From assembly GCF_016743795.2 (NCBI RefSeq), contig NZ_CP060138.2, forward strand, positions 1,364,001 to 1,428,000: a stretch of 64,000 nucleotides of DNA, given 5' to 3'. The position numbers and the translations under genes were made by a program. This DNA comes from Rickettsia tillamookensis. Lineage in GTDB: Bacteria; Pseudomonadota; Alphaproteobacteria; Rickettsiales; Rickettsiaceae. Below are positions 48,323-56,367 of this stretch, one piece after another. The notes under the pieces were generated by a model. The model was not told the origin of the DNA, made no database searches, and worked only from the letters and a program-made list of their open reading frames with translations. The stretch's first letter is position 1. Each line of letters begins with the position of its first letter.

Positions 48323-49018
48323 CTAATAATTCAAAATCAATAAATCCTTATAAATTCTGAAACCTTTGAAACGCTCAAGTAGCGACATACCAAGCAGTGA
48401 AATATCCAGGTCACCTAGACCTACATGTCCTTTGATGTTCTTAAATTCCGTACCGATTACTACACTATTTAAGGTTATAGGGGCAGCTTTATTTTCGCCG
48501 TTAGCTGTTAGATAAGTTCTAGTATATTTTAATTTAGTTAAGTCAAAGCCTAATTTTTGAGCATCCTCTTTAGTTAAAGCTATATCACTTGCACCAGTAT
48601 CTACCATAAATTTTATCTTAACGTTATTTACAAAAGCATTGATATAAAAATGCCCGTCCCCGCTACGAGCTATAATAATTTCTCCGACTTCGGTAGACCA
48701 TTTATATGATGGAATTAAAGCAGACATTACCCTATGATAAGCATAGTTCAGCTCAAACCTAAAAGCATAACCGGTTATTATAACTAAAAAAATTGCTGCC
48801 CACATTGCTAATTGCAAACAAAATTTACGCACTTCATTTTGGCTAATAGTACTGTAAATTATACTAAATAATATTAATAACGACGCACAAAAACTTCCTA
48901 TATTTTGCGGTTCTTTAAAAAATTTCGGATAATGCTGATTGATATATTTGTATAATAAACCGGTTACAATTACGGTGCTGCAAATTATAAAACTTATTTT
49001 TATAAGTTTTTTATTCAT
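48323..49018 (-). CDS. Retropepsin-like aspartic protease (APRc type)
   Basis: The 231-residue protein has membrane helices in the first 100 residues (IIVTGLLYKY; SLLILFSIIYSTI; MAAIFLVIITGYAF) and a C-terminal retropepsin-like domain with the single catalytic motif FMVDTGASDIALT and the following VGLGDLDISLLGMSLL. This is the architecture of the Rickettsia protease APRc (first described from R. conorii), a membrane-bound dimeric protease implicated in cleaving surface autotransporters. Active-site DTG is intact. Confidence 0.93.
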   Translation of the reverse strand: MNKKLIKISFIICSTVIVTGLLYKYINQHYPKFFKEPQNIGSFCASLLILFSIIYSTISQNEVRKFCLQLAMWAAIFLVIITGYAFRFELNYAYHRVMSALIPSYKWSTEVGEIIIARSGDGHFYINAFVNNVKIKFMVDTGASDIALTKEDAQKLGFDLTKLKYTRTYLTANGENKAAPITLNSVVIGTEFKNIKGHVGLGDLDISLLGMSLLERFKGFRIYKDLLILNY

Positions 49019-49032
49019 ATAATATAACTTTT

Positions 49033-50151
49033 TTAATCTATATAATCAAACCAAAGTCCCAGCCCATTTTTAAGTGGAAAACTACCTTCTTGGTTCACTA
49101 GAATAATAATTCCAAGTTCTTCTGAGGGTATAAAACCAATAAAAGAATTAATACCGTTAATATAGCCTGAGTGAAAAATTAAATCCTTATTTGAGCGTCC
49201 TTTTACTTTAAGAATACGCCATCCAAGAGCATAATATGACTCGATCATTTTTTGATCAATAGGCCAAATCGGTTGCCATTTAAATCCAAAAACATCTTTG
49301 TTTGATTTTACTATTTTATACATACGATCTAAAGTACTTTTAGAAATAAGATTCGGTTTATAACCAAAACTAAGTTTGAATATTTCAATCATTCCATCTA
49401 TCGATGCAAAAATACCGGCAGATGCAGGTACCGTCTTTGGGTAATAAGGCGGAAACGGCAGTAATGTTATTACCTCTTGTCCGTCTATTATTGCTTTAGA
49501 ATGCGGATAAGCAAGTTGTATATTCGGCTCTAGCGGTAATATTTGTATATCTTGCGTTTTAAGCGTTGTACGCAAATTATCTATTGCAGCATTTAAGCTT
49601 GATTTTTTACAATTTAAAGCTTCTTCAAGCAAGCTGAAAACAGTGTTACTATATTTATAACATTGTCCGGGTTTACAACTAGCTTGTTGTTTTTTTAGCA
49701 GCGTTAAAAGCTTTGAGCGACTCATTCCTTGCTCAATTTCAATATTTCCTGAGAATTGATAACCTGTTGTATGGCTTAAAATATTATTAAGACTAATAGT
49801 ATTTTTTAAGTATGGTAATTTGAATTTTTCATCAAAATCTAAACTTCCTTGATCTACCATTAATGCAATTGCCGTTGCTGAAACAGCTTTTGAAACCGAT
49901 GCTAACGGAAATAAAGTTTTATCCGTAATAACTCCGCTATTACCTTTTTGATTTCCAAACGTTGTTTTATAAATAACTTCACCTTTGTATAAAATTGCAA
50001 TTGCTCCTCCTTGTAATTCGTCTTTTTGCAATTCGAGCTTTTTAATAAAATTTTTTAGTTTTTGCGGTAATTCTACTCGTGTCTGTGCAAAGACTGTAGA
50101 ACATAACAATAATGATATTATACTAAAAAATAAGATAAGCTTTTTATTCAT
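49033..50151 (-). CDS. Beta-lactamase-fold serine hydrolase
   Basis: The 372-residue protein has a Sec signal peptide (MNKKLILFFSIISLLLCSTVFA). It is a class C beta-lactamase/D,D-peptidase family protein: LASVSKAVSATA (Ser-x-x-Lys), QCYKYSNTVFSLLEEAL (Tyr-x-Asn) and FHSGYINGINSFIG (His-x-Gly). It probably acts on peptidoglycan or small esters in the periplasm; true beta-lactam hydrolysis cannot be predicted. It lies just upstream of APRc, 14 bp apart. Confidence 0.88.
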   Translation of the reverse strand: MNKKLILFFSIISLLLCSTVFAQTRVELPQKLKNFIKKLELQKDELQGGAIAILYKGEVIYKTTFGNQKGNSGVITDKTLFPLASVSKAVSATAIALMVDQGSLDFDEKFKLPYLKNTISLNNILSHTTGYQFSGNIEIEQGMSRSKLLTLLKKQQASCKPGQCYKYSNTVFSLLEEALNCKKSSLNAAIDNLRTTLKTQDIQILPLEPNIQLAYPHSKAIIDGQEVITLLPFPPYYPKTVPASAGIFASIDGMIEIFKLSFGYKPNLISKSTLDRMYKIVKSNKDVFGFKWQPIWPIDQKMIESYYALGWRILKVKGRSNKDLIFHSGYINGINSFIGFIPSEELGIIILVNQEGSFPLKNGLGLWFDYID

Positions 50152-50192
50152 ATGGCGATATTATGTTCATTTACATATATGATACTAAGAAA

Positions 50193-50477
50193 TTAAATAC
50201 GAGAAAATAATTTGTTATACACTTCATTCCGATTTCTTTTTCCAATAGCAAGTACAAGTACTATTATACGCTTATCATCTACTTCATACACTAGTCGGTA
50301 ACCGACTGACCTCAACTTTATTTTATATAAGTTATTTCCACCGTTTACTGCATCTTTGGGTACGTGGGGTGATTTAAGTCTCTCTGATAACTTCTTTTTA
50401 AACTGCTCTTTTATTGTAGAACCTAACTTATCCCATTCTTTTCTGGCAATAGGAATAAATTCTAGACTATAAGTCAT
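50193..50477 (-). CDS. RelE-family toxin
   Basis: The 94-residue protein shows the RelE fold: EFIPIARKEWDKLGSTIKEQ, LYKIKLRSVGYRLVYEVDDK with the basic catalytic region, and IIVLVLAIGKRNRNEVY. It is a ribosome-dependent mRNase by family. Its gene overlaps the antitoxin by 11 nt. Confidence 0.93.
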   Translation of the reverse strand: MTYSLEFIPIARKEWDKLGSTIKEQFKKKLSERLKSPHVPKDAVNGGNNLYKIKLRSVGYRLVYEVDDKRIIVLVLAIGKRNRNEVYNKLFSRI

Positions 50478-50718
50478 TTATATCAACCTTGATTGCTTCC
50501 TTTTTATCTTTTAATCTAGTTTTAGAAAGCTCTAATAAATAATTATCATCTAAAGCTTCAATGATTCTTGCATATAATTCAGCGGAAATTAAATAAGCAG
50601 TCGGTTTATTATGATTTAATAAGGCAACAGGCTCACCGCTTGCCTTATCTAATAATGCGGTAGGACTTTTTTTAAATTCAGAGATACTAACTGTTAGATT
50701 TGCATAAATATGTTCCAT
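50467..50718 (-). CDS. RelB/Phd-type antitoxin
   Basis: The 83-residue protein has the Phd/YefM-like N-terminus (ANLTVSISEFKKSPTALLDK, then GEPVALLNHNKPTAYLISAE) and a charged helical tail that binds RelE. Upstream lies a palindromic operator (50728-50759). Together with the RelE gene it forms an intact module. Confidence 0.92.
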   Translation of the reverse strand: MEHIYANLTVSISEFKKSPTALLDKASGEPVALLNHNKPTAYLISAELYARIIEALDDNYLLELSKTRLKDKKEAIKVDINDL

Positions 50719-50727
50719 TATTAGACC

Positions 50728-50759
50728 TATAATTAATACTAAATTAAATACTAATTATA
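50728..50759 (-). promoter_or_regulatory. Probable operator of the RelBE module
   Basis: The inverted repeat tataattaata / tactaattata (10 of 11 positions match, 10 bp between) lies 9 bp before the antitoxin start. It is AT-rich, so the repeat could arise by chance more easily than a GC one. Confidence 0.5.
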
Positions 50760-50787
50760 ATTTGCAATTTTATATTTATCAAGAATA

Positions 50788-51510
50788 TTACATTAAATCG
50801 CCGATATTCTCTAAAAACAACCTAGCTCGATGCGATGCCGGTTTATTAAAAAAATCCTCGGCAGGCTGATTTGCTAAAATCTGTCCTTGATCCATAAAAA
50901 TAACACGATCTGCTATTAATTTTGCAAATTTCAAATGATGCGTGACTACTACCATACTCATTTGATCTTTTAATAAATTTATATTTTCTATAACATCTTT
51001 AATATTTTCAGGGTCTAAAGCCGAAGTCGGTTCATCGAATAACAAAATTTCCGGTTTCATCATCAAGGCTCTTGCTATTGCGGTGCGTTGTTTCTGCCCT
51101 CCTGATAGACTTGCCGGATATGAGTCAAATTTTTGCGTTAGCTTAAATTTTGCAAGTAATTCCTTTGCCATAGAAATTGCTTGTTCTTTTGGCAAATTTA
51201 ATACATTTACCGGCGTATAAATTAGGTTTTCTCCTACTGTTAAATGCGGGAAGAGATTAAAATTTTGAAAAACCATACCGACTTTTAAACGAAGCTTTCT
51301 TCTATCTTTAGGCAGTAGCTTCTTCCCGTCTACCAAAAAAGTACCGCTACTCGGTTCTTCTAAATTATTTAAAATTCTAAGCAGAGTAGTTTTTCCACTT
51401 CCCGAAGGACCGATTATTACAGTAGTTTCCTTAGTAGTAAAATCTAAATCAATATTCTTAATTGCATAATTTTTGCCGTAACGCTTACAAACTTTTTCTA
51501 AAATAATCAT
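50788..51510 (-). CDS. glnQ: Amino-acid ABC transporter ATP-binding protein (GlnQ type)
   Basis: The 240-residue polar-amino-acid importer ATPase has Walker A (GPSGSGKTTLLR), Q-loop (VGMVFQNFNLFPHLTV), signature (LSGGQKQRTAIARAL), Walker B (ILLFDEPTSALDP) and the switch His (VVVTHHLKFA). No permease or binding-protein gene lies nearby, so the partners must be elsewhere, as is common in Rickettsia. Repeat C5 separates it from the upstream hydrolase gene. Confidence 0.94.
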   Translation of the reverse strand: MIILEKVCKRYGKNYAIKNIDLDFTTKETTVIIGPSGSGKTTLLRILNNLEEPSSGTFLVDGKKLLPKDRRKLRLKVGMVFQNFNLFPHLTVGENLIYTPVNVLNLPKEQAISMAKELLAKFKLTQKFDSYPASLSGGQKQRTAIARALMMKPEILLFDEPTSALDPENIKDVIENINLLKDQMSMVVVTHHLKFAKLIADRVIFMDQGQILANQPAEDFFNKPASHRARLFLENIGDLM

Positions 51511-51531
51511 ATATTCTCCAAATAAAGAATT

Positions 51532-51659
51532 GGTATACGAAGATCAACTTCAAAAAGAGCAAGGAGCCTATAAGTCAATGAGCGGAGCGTATAATAATAC
51601 GTGAGCACCGCAGATCTTATAAGACGACGTAGCCAATTTTTGAAGTTCATCGAGTAGAC
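51532..51659. repeat. Palindromic repeat family C, copy C5
   Basis: Arms ggtatacgaagatcaacttc and tgaagttcatcgagtaga. It starts 1-2 bp after the stop codon of the PhnP-like gene, same orientation as C2 and C4. Confidence 0.87.
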
Positions 51660-51660
51660 A

Positions 51661-52425
51661 CTAAACCGTGAATTTGTAGCCGTCGTAAAGCGGCTTAACA
51701 TTATTTGGAAGCATTTTCGTAATCTCATGATAATCTATCGTATGTCTCATATTGGTTAATAATATCTGCTCAGGTTTATATTTTTCACGCCATTCTAGAA
51801 CTTTATCAAGCCCTACATGATTCGGATTTGATTTATAATCCATACAATCTAAAATCCATATTTTTATATCCTTTAAAAATTTTTCCGATTCAGGCGGAAA
51901 ATCGATTACATCGGGCGAATAAACAAAATCACCTATACGTAAACCTAAACTATCTATAGGACCATGATGTTGTCTAAAAAATTGTATCTCAATAGTATTA
52001 ATTTTAATTTTATCAAAAAAACTAACAGATTGAGTTGTGAGCAGTCGCCCAAGCTTAAATAACTTATTATCAAATAGATAATCAAATTTTGTATGGAGCT
52101 TTGCTGCACTATTATGATCTGTATAGATTTCAAATGGCTTACCTTGCATAAAAGTAAATACCCGTAAATCATCGATGCCGTTAACGTGGTCGGAATGATA
52201 ATGTGTTAATATAGCACAATCGAGCTTATTTATCTTTTCTTGTAATAGTTGATTTCTAATATCAAAACCGAAATCAACTAATATTTGACTATTTTCATCT
52301 TTAATATATATTGCTGATCTAGTCCTTTTATTGTACTTTGAATTCGATAAGCATATACTGCAATCGCACCCGATTACCGGTACACCTATAGATGCTCCAC
52401 ACCCAAGTATTGTTACTTGTAACAT
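51661..52425 (-). CDS. PhnP-like metallo-beta-lactamase-fold hydrolase
   Basis: The 254-residue protein shows MLQVTILGCGASIGVPVIGC, the metal site THYHSDHVNGIDDLR, a histidine-rich loop RQHHGPIDSLG, YSPDVIDFP and LLTNMRHTIDYHE. PhnP-type phosphodiesterases cleave cyclic ribose phosphates; here the substrate is unknown. C5 lies directly after the stop codon. It diverges from the PAP2 phosphatase gene with 11 bp between starts. Confidence 0.88.
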   Translation of the reverse strand: MLQVTILGCGASIGVPVIGCDCSICLSNSKYNKRTRSAIYIKDENSQILVDFGFDIRNQLLQEKINKLDCAILTHYHSDHVNGIDDLRVFTFMQGKPFEIYTDHNSAAKLHTKFDYLFDNKLFKLGRLLTTQSVSFFDKIKINTIEIQFFRQHHGPIDSLGLRIGDFVYSPDVIDFPPESEKFLKDIKIWILDCMDYKSNPNHVGLDKVLEWREKYKPEQILLTNMRHTIDYHEITKMLPNNVKPLYDGYKFTV

Positions 52426-52436
52426 AAATATTTAAA

Positions 52437-53108
52437 ATGATGTTTGAAGTTTTTTATAATTTTTGCGGCTTAAATCAAGAAATATTCTTATTTTTGAATA
52501 AAATTACTAATATCGGCTTTATACCTTATTTTTTTAAAATAATTTCGTTTTGTTTTAATATCGCTAATTTCGCCTTAATATATATTTTATACTGTATATA
52601 TTTTTATATTCAATTAAAGAAAATTAAAAATGATAATGAACGGCAAAATAAATTTTGGCACAATTATAATAAATTAGTTGATATCGGTATAATATACGGG
52701 GTATTCGGTTTAATTTTTACCGCTCTTAAATTTTCAGTTAATTTCCCTCGCCCTTATTGTAGTCTTCCTGCTGATAGTTTCATGACCATAATAAATACTG
52801 CAAATGAAAGATGCTTTTCAAGCTTTCCAAGCAGCCACGCGGCTCTTAGCGTTTTGGTAACATATTTTATTTGGGATTATATTAAATTACCATTAAAAAT
52901 CTTAATGATTTGTGTTATTATACTCGTGTCTTTATCTCGTATAAGCCTTGCTATGCATTACCCAAGTGATATAACTTACGGTATTGCTATTGCATTTATA
53001 ACAATACTTATAGGTAATTTAATTTATCGAATCTTTGCAAATAATATAATAAGAAAGGTTGGTGTCTTTATCCTTTCGTCATTGCGAGGAAAATTACGAA
53101 GTAATTGA
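52437..53108 (+). CDS. PAP2-family membrane phosphatase
   Basis: The 223-residue protein has about six membrane helices and a complete PAP2 triad: KFSVNFPRP (Lys-x6-Arg-Pro), SFPSSHA (Ser-x-Ser-His) and SRISLAMHYPSD (Ser-Arg-x5-His-x3-Asp). It probably removes a phosphate from a lipid such as undecaprenyl pyrophosphate or lipid A. The last ten residues SSLRGKLRSN and the stop are translated from the left arm of repeat A9. Confidence 0.9.
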   Translation: MMFEVFYNFCGLNQEIFLFLNKITNIGFIPYFFKIISFCFNIANFALIYILYCIYFYIQLKKIKNDNERQNKFWHNYNKLVDIGIIYGVFGLIFTALKFSVNFPRPYCSLPADSFMTIINTANERCFSSFPSSHAALSVLVTYFIWDYIKLPLKILMICVIILVSLSRISLAMHYPSDITYGIAIAFITILIGNLIYRIFANNIIRKVGVFILSSLRGKLRSN

Positions 53109-53171
53109 CGAAGCAATCTCAGGATATTTAACGAGATTGCCACGCAGCCTATGGCTGCTCGCAATGACGAT
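53077..53171. repeat. Palindromic repeat family A, copy A9
   Basis: Arms TCGTCATTGCGAGG and CTCGCAATGACGA. Its left part is coding (end of the PAP2 gene). The right flank (acgcaacaataccttgcagg) is a half H arm and runs into the possible lptF start at 53202. Confidence 0.86.
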
Positions 53172-53228
53172 TAGATATCTACGCAACAATACCTTGCAGG
53201 AATGACATCAAAAAATCAAACAAACATT

Positions 53229-54320
53229 ATGCTACTATACCGAAAATACTTTATAAAAAATATCTTACCGCTGCTTATAGTCGTTACTTTTTCAGTGACT
53301 AGCATAGTATGGATAACGCAAATATTAAAACTTTTATACTTATTTGATAAAGGTATAAAAGTTATAGACTTCTTCAGTTTAATAGTTCTAGTACTTCCTA
53401 CTTTATTATTTATTCTGTTACCGGTAATAACGGTTATTGCCGTGATCTATATCTATAATAATTTAAAAGTCGAGCGACAATTAATTATATTACAAGCTTC
53501 AGGAGTTAATAATGTACAGCTAGCATTGCCTGCTTTATATGTCGCATTAATAGTTATGCTACTTGCTTATTATATATCTTCAACCATCCTGCCGTTATCT
53601 CATATAAACTTAAAATCACGTTTAAACTTTATAAAGAATAATTATATCTCAAGTATGATTGAAGAGAAAACTTTTAATAAAGTAACGAAAGATATCACTG
53701 TTTTTATAGATAAAAAATCAGCAGGAAATATTATGAACGGCGTAATAATATTTGATAATCGCAACGCCGATAACCCATCAGTAGTATTTGCGGGTTCAGG
53801 TACTCTTAATATATATGATAATAGCCCGATTTTTGAACTTAATAGAGGCATAAGACAAGAATATGACGTAAACGGTAATTTAACTCAGTTAACTTTCGAT
53901 TCTTTAATGATAAAACTACAAAATGATAATCCTTTAGTATCGCAAAGAACTAAACATAATAAAGAAGCAAACGAGTATTATATAAGCGAATTACTTGCCC
54001 CTCCTCATGATTTAGCTATTACTAAAAAAACTAAATTAATTGCTGAAGCACATCAAAGAATAATTTGGCCTTTATATAATTTTGTATTACCTTTTTTAGC
54101 TCTTGCAGTTTTTTTGAGATATCCTTATAGCAAAAAGACAACTTTTATGCCAGTATTATTTTCTGCCTTAACAGTATTGCTAGTTACTTCAATTCATTTT
54201 ATATTGCAAAATTTTGCTTCAAAAAATCTAGATTTTATTTTTGCTTGTTATTCCAATTTGGTTATTGCTTTAACGATCGGATTATATTTATTTGTACGTA
54301 AAAGAATATATACTCGTTGA
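53229..54320 (+). CDS. lptF: LPS export permease LptF
   Basis: LptF forms the LptBFG exporter that extracts lipopolysaccharide from the inner membrane. From ATG 53229 (MLLYRKYFIKNILPLLIVVT) it is 363 residues with six membrane helices in two groups and a periplasmic jellyroll between (about 135-260). An in-frame ATG at 53202 would add MTSKNQTNI from repeat-flank sequence. The C-terminal YTR and stop are read from repeat C6 (tatactcgttga). The ATPase LptB and partner LptG are not in this window. Confidence 0.93.
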   Translation: MLLYRKYFIKNILPLLIVVTFSVTSIVWITQILKLLYLFDKGIKVIDFFSLIVLVLPTLLFILLPVITVIAVIYIYNNLKVERQLIILQASGVNNVQLALPALYVALIVMLLAYYISSTILPLSHINLKSRLNFIKNNYISSMIEEKTFNKVTKDITVFIDKKSAGNIMNGVIIFDNRNADNPSVVFAGSGTLNIYDNSPIFELNRGIRQEYDVNGNLTQLTFDSLMIKLQNDNPLVSQRTKHNKEANEYYISELLAPPHDLAITKKTKLIAEAHQRIIWPLYNFVLPFLALAVFLRYPYSKKTTFMPVLFSALTVLLVTSIHFILQNFASKNLDFIFACYSNLVIALTIGLYLFVRKRIYTR

Positions 54321-54462
54321 ACTTAAAAAATTGGCTACGTCGTCTTTATAAGTCCTCGGATGCTCACGTATTAAGTATACGCTCCGCTCCTCGGCTTACA
54401 GACCGATTACTCTTTTCCAAGTTGAACTTCGTATCCCAATTCTTCAATTTCATAGGAGTATA
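54309..54462. repeat. Palindromic repeat family C, copy C6
   Basis: It runs tatactcgttgaacttaaaa to gttgaacttcgtatccc, then ttcataggagtataa. The first 12 bases are the end of lptF, so here the repeat supplies the stop codon itself. Confidence 0.86.
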
Positions 54463-54465
54463 AGC

Positions 54466-54930
54466 TTATTCTACTTTATTCCACGCTCCACGACTATTTT
54501 GAGTAAAACAATCGATTTTGTTTTCCTGCTCGATAAGTTTATTTATTTTAACTGTTAATTCTTTTAAATCTTCTGGTAAATCAGTTATTATAATTATCCT
54601 TTTAAAAACTCTTATATATTCTTTTGCTTGTAAAATTTTTCCTATATCTGTAGGCGAAATAATAACAAGCACACTAGCATTATTAGGATTTTGTAACTCA
54701 TCAGTAATATAAATCGGCTGTTTTTCAGGCTGTGGATCAAGCTTACTACCGTGAGGTATAAATTGCTTACGTGAATAAGTCCAAAGATTTTTATTGAGTA
54801 TTTCTTGTTGATCTGCATCTGTAGTTAATATCACACTTTTAAGATCAGAGTGATAGCATTTTTCTATCAGAAGCAATATCGATTTTAGAAGTAATTCATC
54901 GCTTGTTTGATAAATACTAAATTGCTGCAT
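54466..54930 (-). CDS. holC: DNA polymerase III subunit chi
   Basis: HolC links the clamp loader to SSB. The 154-residue protein matches HolC: FSIYQTSDELLLKSILLLIE, FIPHGSKLDPQPEKQPIYIT, and VLVIISPTDIGKILQAKEYI. The order and length are normal. Its start is 38 bp from tRNA-Leu on the same strand. Confidence 0.88.
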   Translation of the reverse strand: MQQFSIYQTSDELLLKSILLLIEKCYHSDLKSVILTTDADQQEILNKNLWTYSRKQFIPHGSKLDPQPEKQPIYITDELQNPNNASVLVIISPTDIGKILQAKEYIRVFKRIIIITDLPEDLKELTVKINKLIEQENKIDCFTQNSRGAWNKVE

Positions 54931-54968
54931 AAAAATTTTATGTTATTTTTTATGAGAAAATTAAAGAT

Positions 54969-55053
54969 TGGTACGGATGAAGGGACTTGAACCCCCACGC
55001 CTCGCGGCACAAGAACCTAAATCTTGCATGTCTACCAGTTTCATCACATCCGC
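54969..55053 (-). tRNA. tRNA-Leu (anticodon TAG)
   Basis: The 85-nt minus-strand RNA has acceptor GCGGATG/CATCCGT (first pair G-T), discriminator A, encoded CCA, anticodon stem CAAGA/TCTTG with TAG, a long variable arm (gtgccgcgaggcgt), and T arm GGTTCAAGTCC. It reads CUN leucine codons, with modification needed for the wobble. Confidence 0.93.
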
Positions 55054-55103
55054 ATATGGTAATGTTATTCCTAGCTCAGCATTGTTGCGTGGATCGGGTT
55101 TAT

Positions 55104-55197
55104 CCGTCATTGCGAGGAAATTACAAAGTAATTGACGAAGCAATCTCAGGATATTTGACGAGATTGCCACGCAGCCTATGGCTGCTCGCAATGACGA
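55104..55197. repeat. Palindromic repeat family A, copy A10
   Basis: Arms CCGTCATTGCGAGG and CTCGCAATGACGA, with H-type sequence outside (ttgttgcgtggatcgg). It lies 24 bp downstream of dapE. Confidence 0.85.
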
Positions 55198-55221
55198 CTT
55201 GGTATCCACGCTGGAATGACA

Positions 55222-56364
55222 TTAAAGCATTTCCATCAAAAAATTATAATACACATCATATAATTTTTGTAAATCGCTAATTTTTGTGTATTCATTTATT
55301 TTATGTGCCGTTTCGGATAATAAACCAAATTCTACTAACGGACAATAATTTTTGACGAATCTTGCATCTGACGTACCGCCGCTTGTAGAGAATTCAGGCT
55401 TTATTTTAAGCATATGCTCTACTATTTTAGCAAATTCTTTTATTTTATCGTTGGGATTTTGAATAAAACTATCAGCAGAACTACTATATTCTAACTTATA
55501 ATCTACTTTATATTCTTTACAATATCGTTTAATAATTTCTTCTACCGATTTTGCTAAAGTTTCTGCACTATGTAAATCATTAAAACGTATATTGAAAGAT
55601 GCTTCCGTACTTGCCGGAATTACGTTTGAAGTATTATTACCGACATCGATATTCGTCACTTCAAGATTTGAATTTTGAAAAAATTCCGTCCCTTCATCAA
55701 GTCTTATATTTGTTAACTCGTTCAATATTTTTATTAAGCAAGGCAATGGATTATTTGCTTTATGAGGATAAGCTACATGCCCTGCTAAACCTTCTATATT
55801 TAATTTAAAGTTAACACTTCCTCTTCTGCCGATCTTAATTGTGTCGCCTATTTTTTTTTCACAAGTGGGTTCACCGACAATAGCAAAATCCATCTTATGC
55901 CCTTGGTTATAAATATATTGCAGCATTTCTTTAGTACCATGCTTTGCTTTTCCCTCCTCATCACTAGTAAGTAAGAAACTAATAGAACCTTTAAAACCGG
56001 TATTATTTTTTATAAAATCTAAGCTAGCTGCTAGAAAGCACGCTATAGCCCCTTTCATATCAACTACGCCTCTGCCATATATCTTACCGTCTTGCTGGCT
56101 AGCCTTAAATGGACTCGCATTATGCCAAAGCTCATGATTACCTGCCGGCACTACATCTACATGCCCAACAAAGCAAATATTAGGTTTACCATTACCATAC
56201 ACCGCATAAAGATTGGTTACTTGTTCTTCTGCCTCACCTAATATCTTTATTTCAGTCTTAAAACCGTGTTTTTTAAGCAAACCATCAATATACTCAATAG
56301 CCCCGTCACTCTCAGGAGTTACAGACTTAAAACCAATCAAATCTTTTAAGTAGTTAATGTACAT
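55222..56364 (-). CDS. dapE: Succinyl-diaminopimelate desuccinylase
   Basis: DapE frees L,L-diaminopimelate for peptidoglycan and lysine; Rickettsia keeps it for the cell wall. From ATG 56364 (MYINYLKDLIGFKSVTPESD) it is 380 residues: GHVDVVPAGN and YGRGVVDMKGA (zinc ligands), LLTSDEEGKAKHGTKE, and TSGGTSDARFV near the end. A TTG one codon earlier gives the reading MMYIN. The methyltransferase gene upstream ends 3 bp before the ATG. Confidence 0.95.
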   Translation of the reverse strand: MYINYLKDLIGFKSVTPESDGAIEYIDGLLKKHGFKTEIKILGEAEEQVTNLYAVYGNGKPNICFVGHVDVVPAGNHELWHNASPFKASQQDGKIYGRGVVDMKGAIACFLAASLDFIKNNTGFKGSISFLLTSDEEGKAKHGTKEMLQYIYNQGHKMDFAIVGEPTCEKKIGDTIKIGRRGSVNFKLNIEGLAGHVAYPHKANNPLPCLIKILNELTNIRLDEGTEFFQNSNLEVTNIDVGNNTSNVIPASTEASFNIRFNDLHSAETLAKSVEEIIKRYCKEYKVDYKLEYSSSADSFIQNPNDKIKEFAKIVEHMLKIKPEFSTSGGTSDARFVKNYCPLVEFGLLSETAHKINEYTKISDLQKLYDVYYNFLMEML

Positions 56365-56367
56365 CAA

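Noticed and set aside
51507-51728. 73-residue minus-strand frame between the GlnQ and PhnP-like genes
   Set aside because: It is the translation of repeat C5 with the end of the hydrolase gene in another frame.
54961-55280. Open frames on both strands over tRNA-Leu and repeat A10
   Set aside because: They translate a tRNA gene and a palindromic element, with no protein features.
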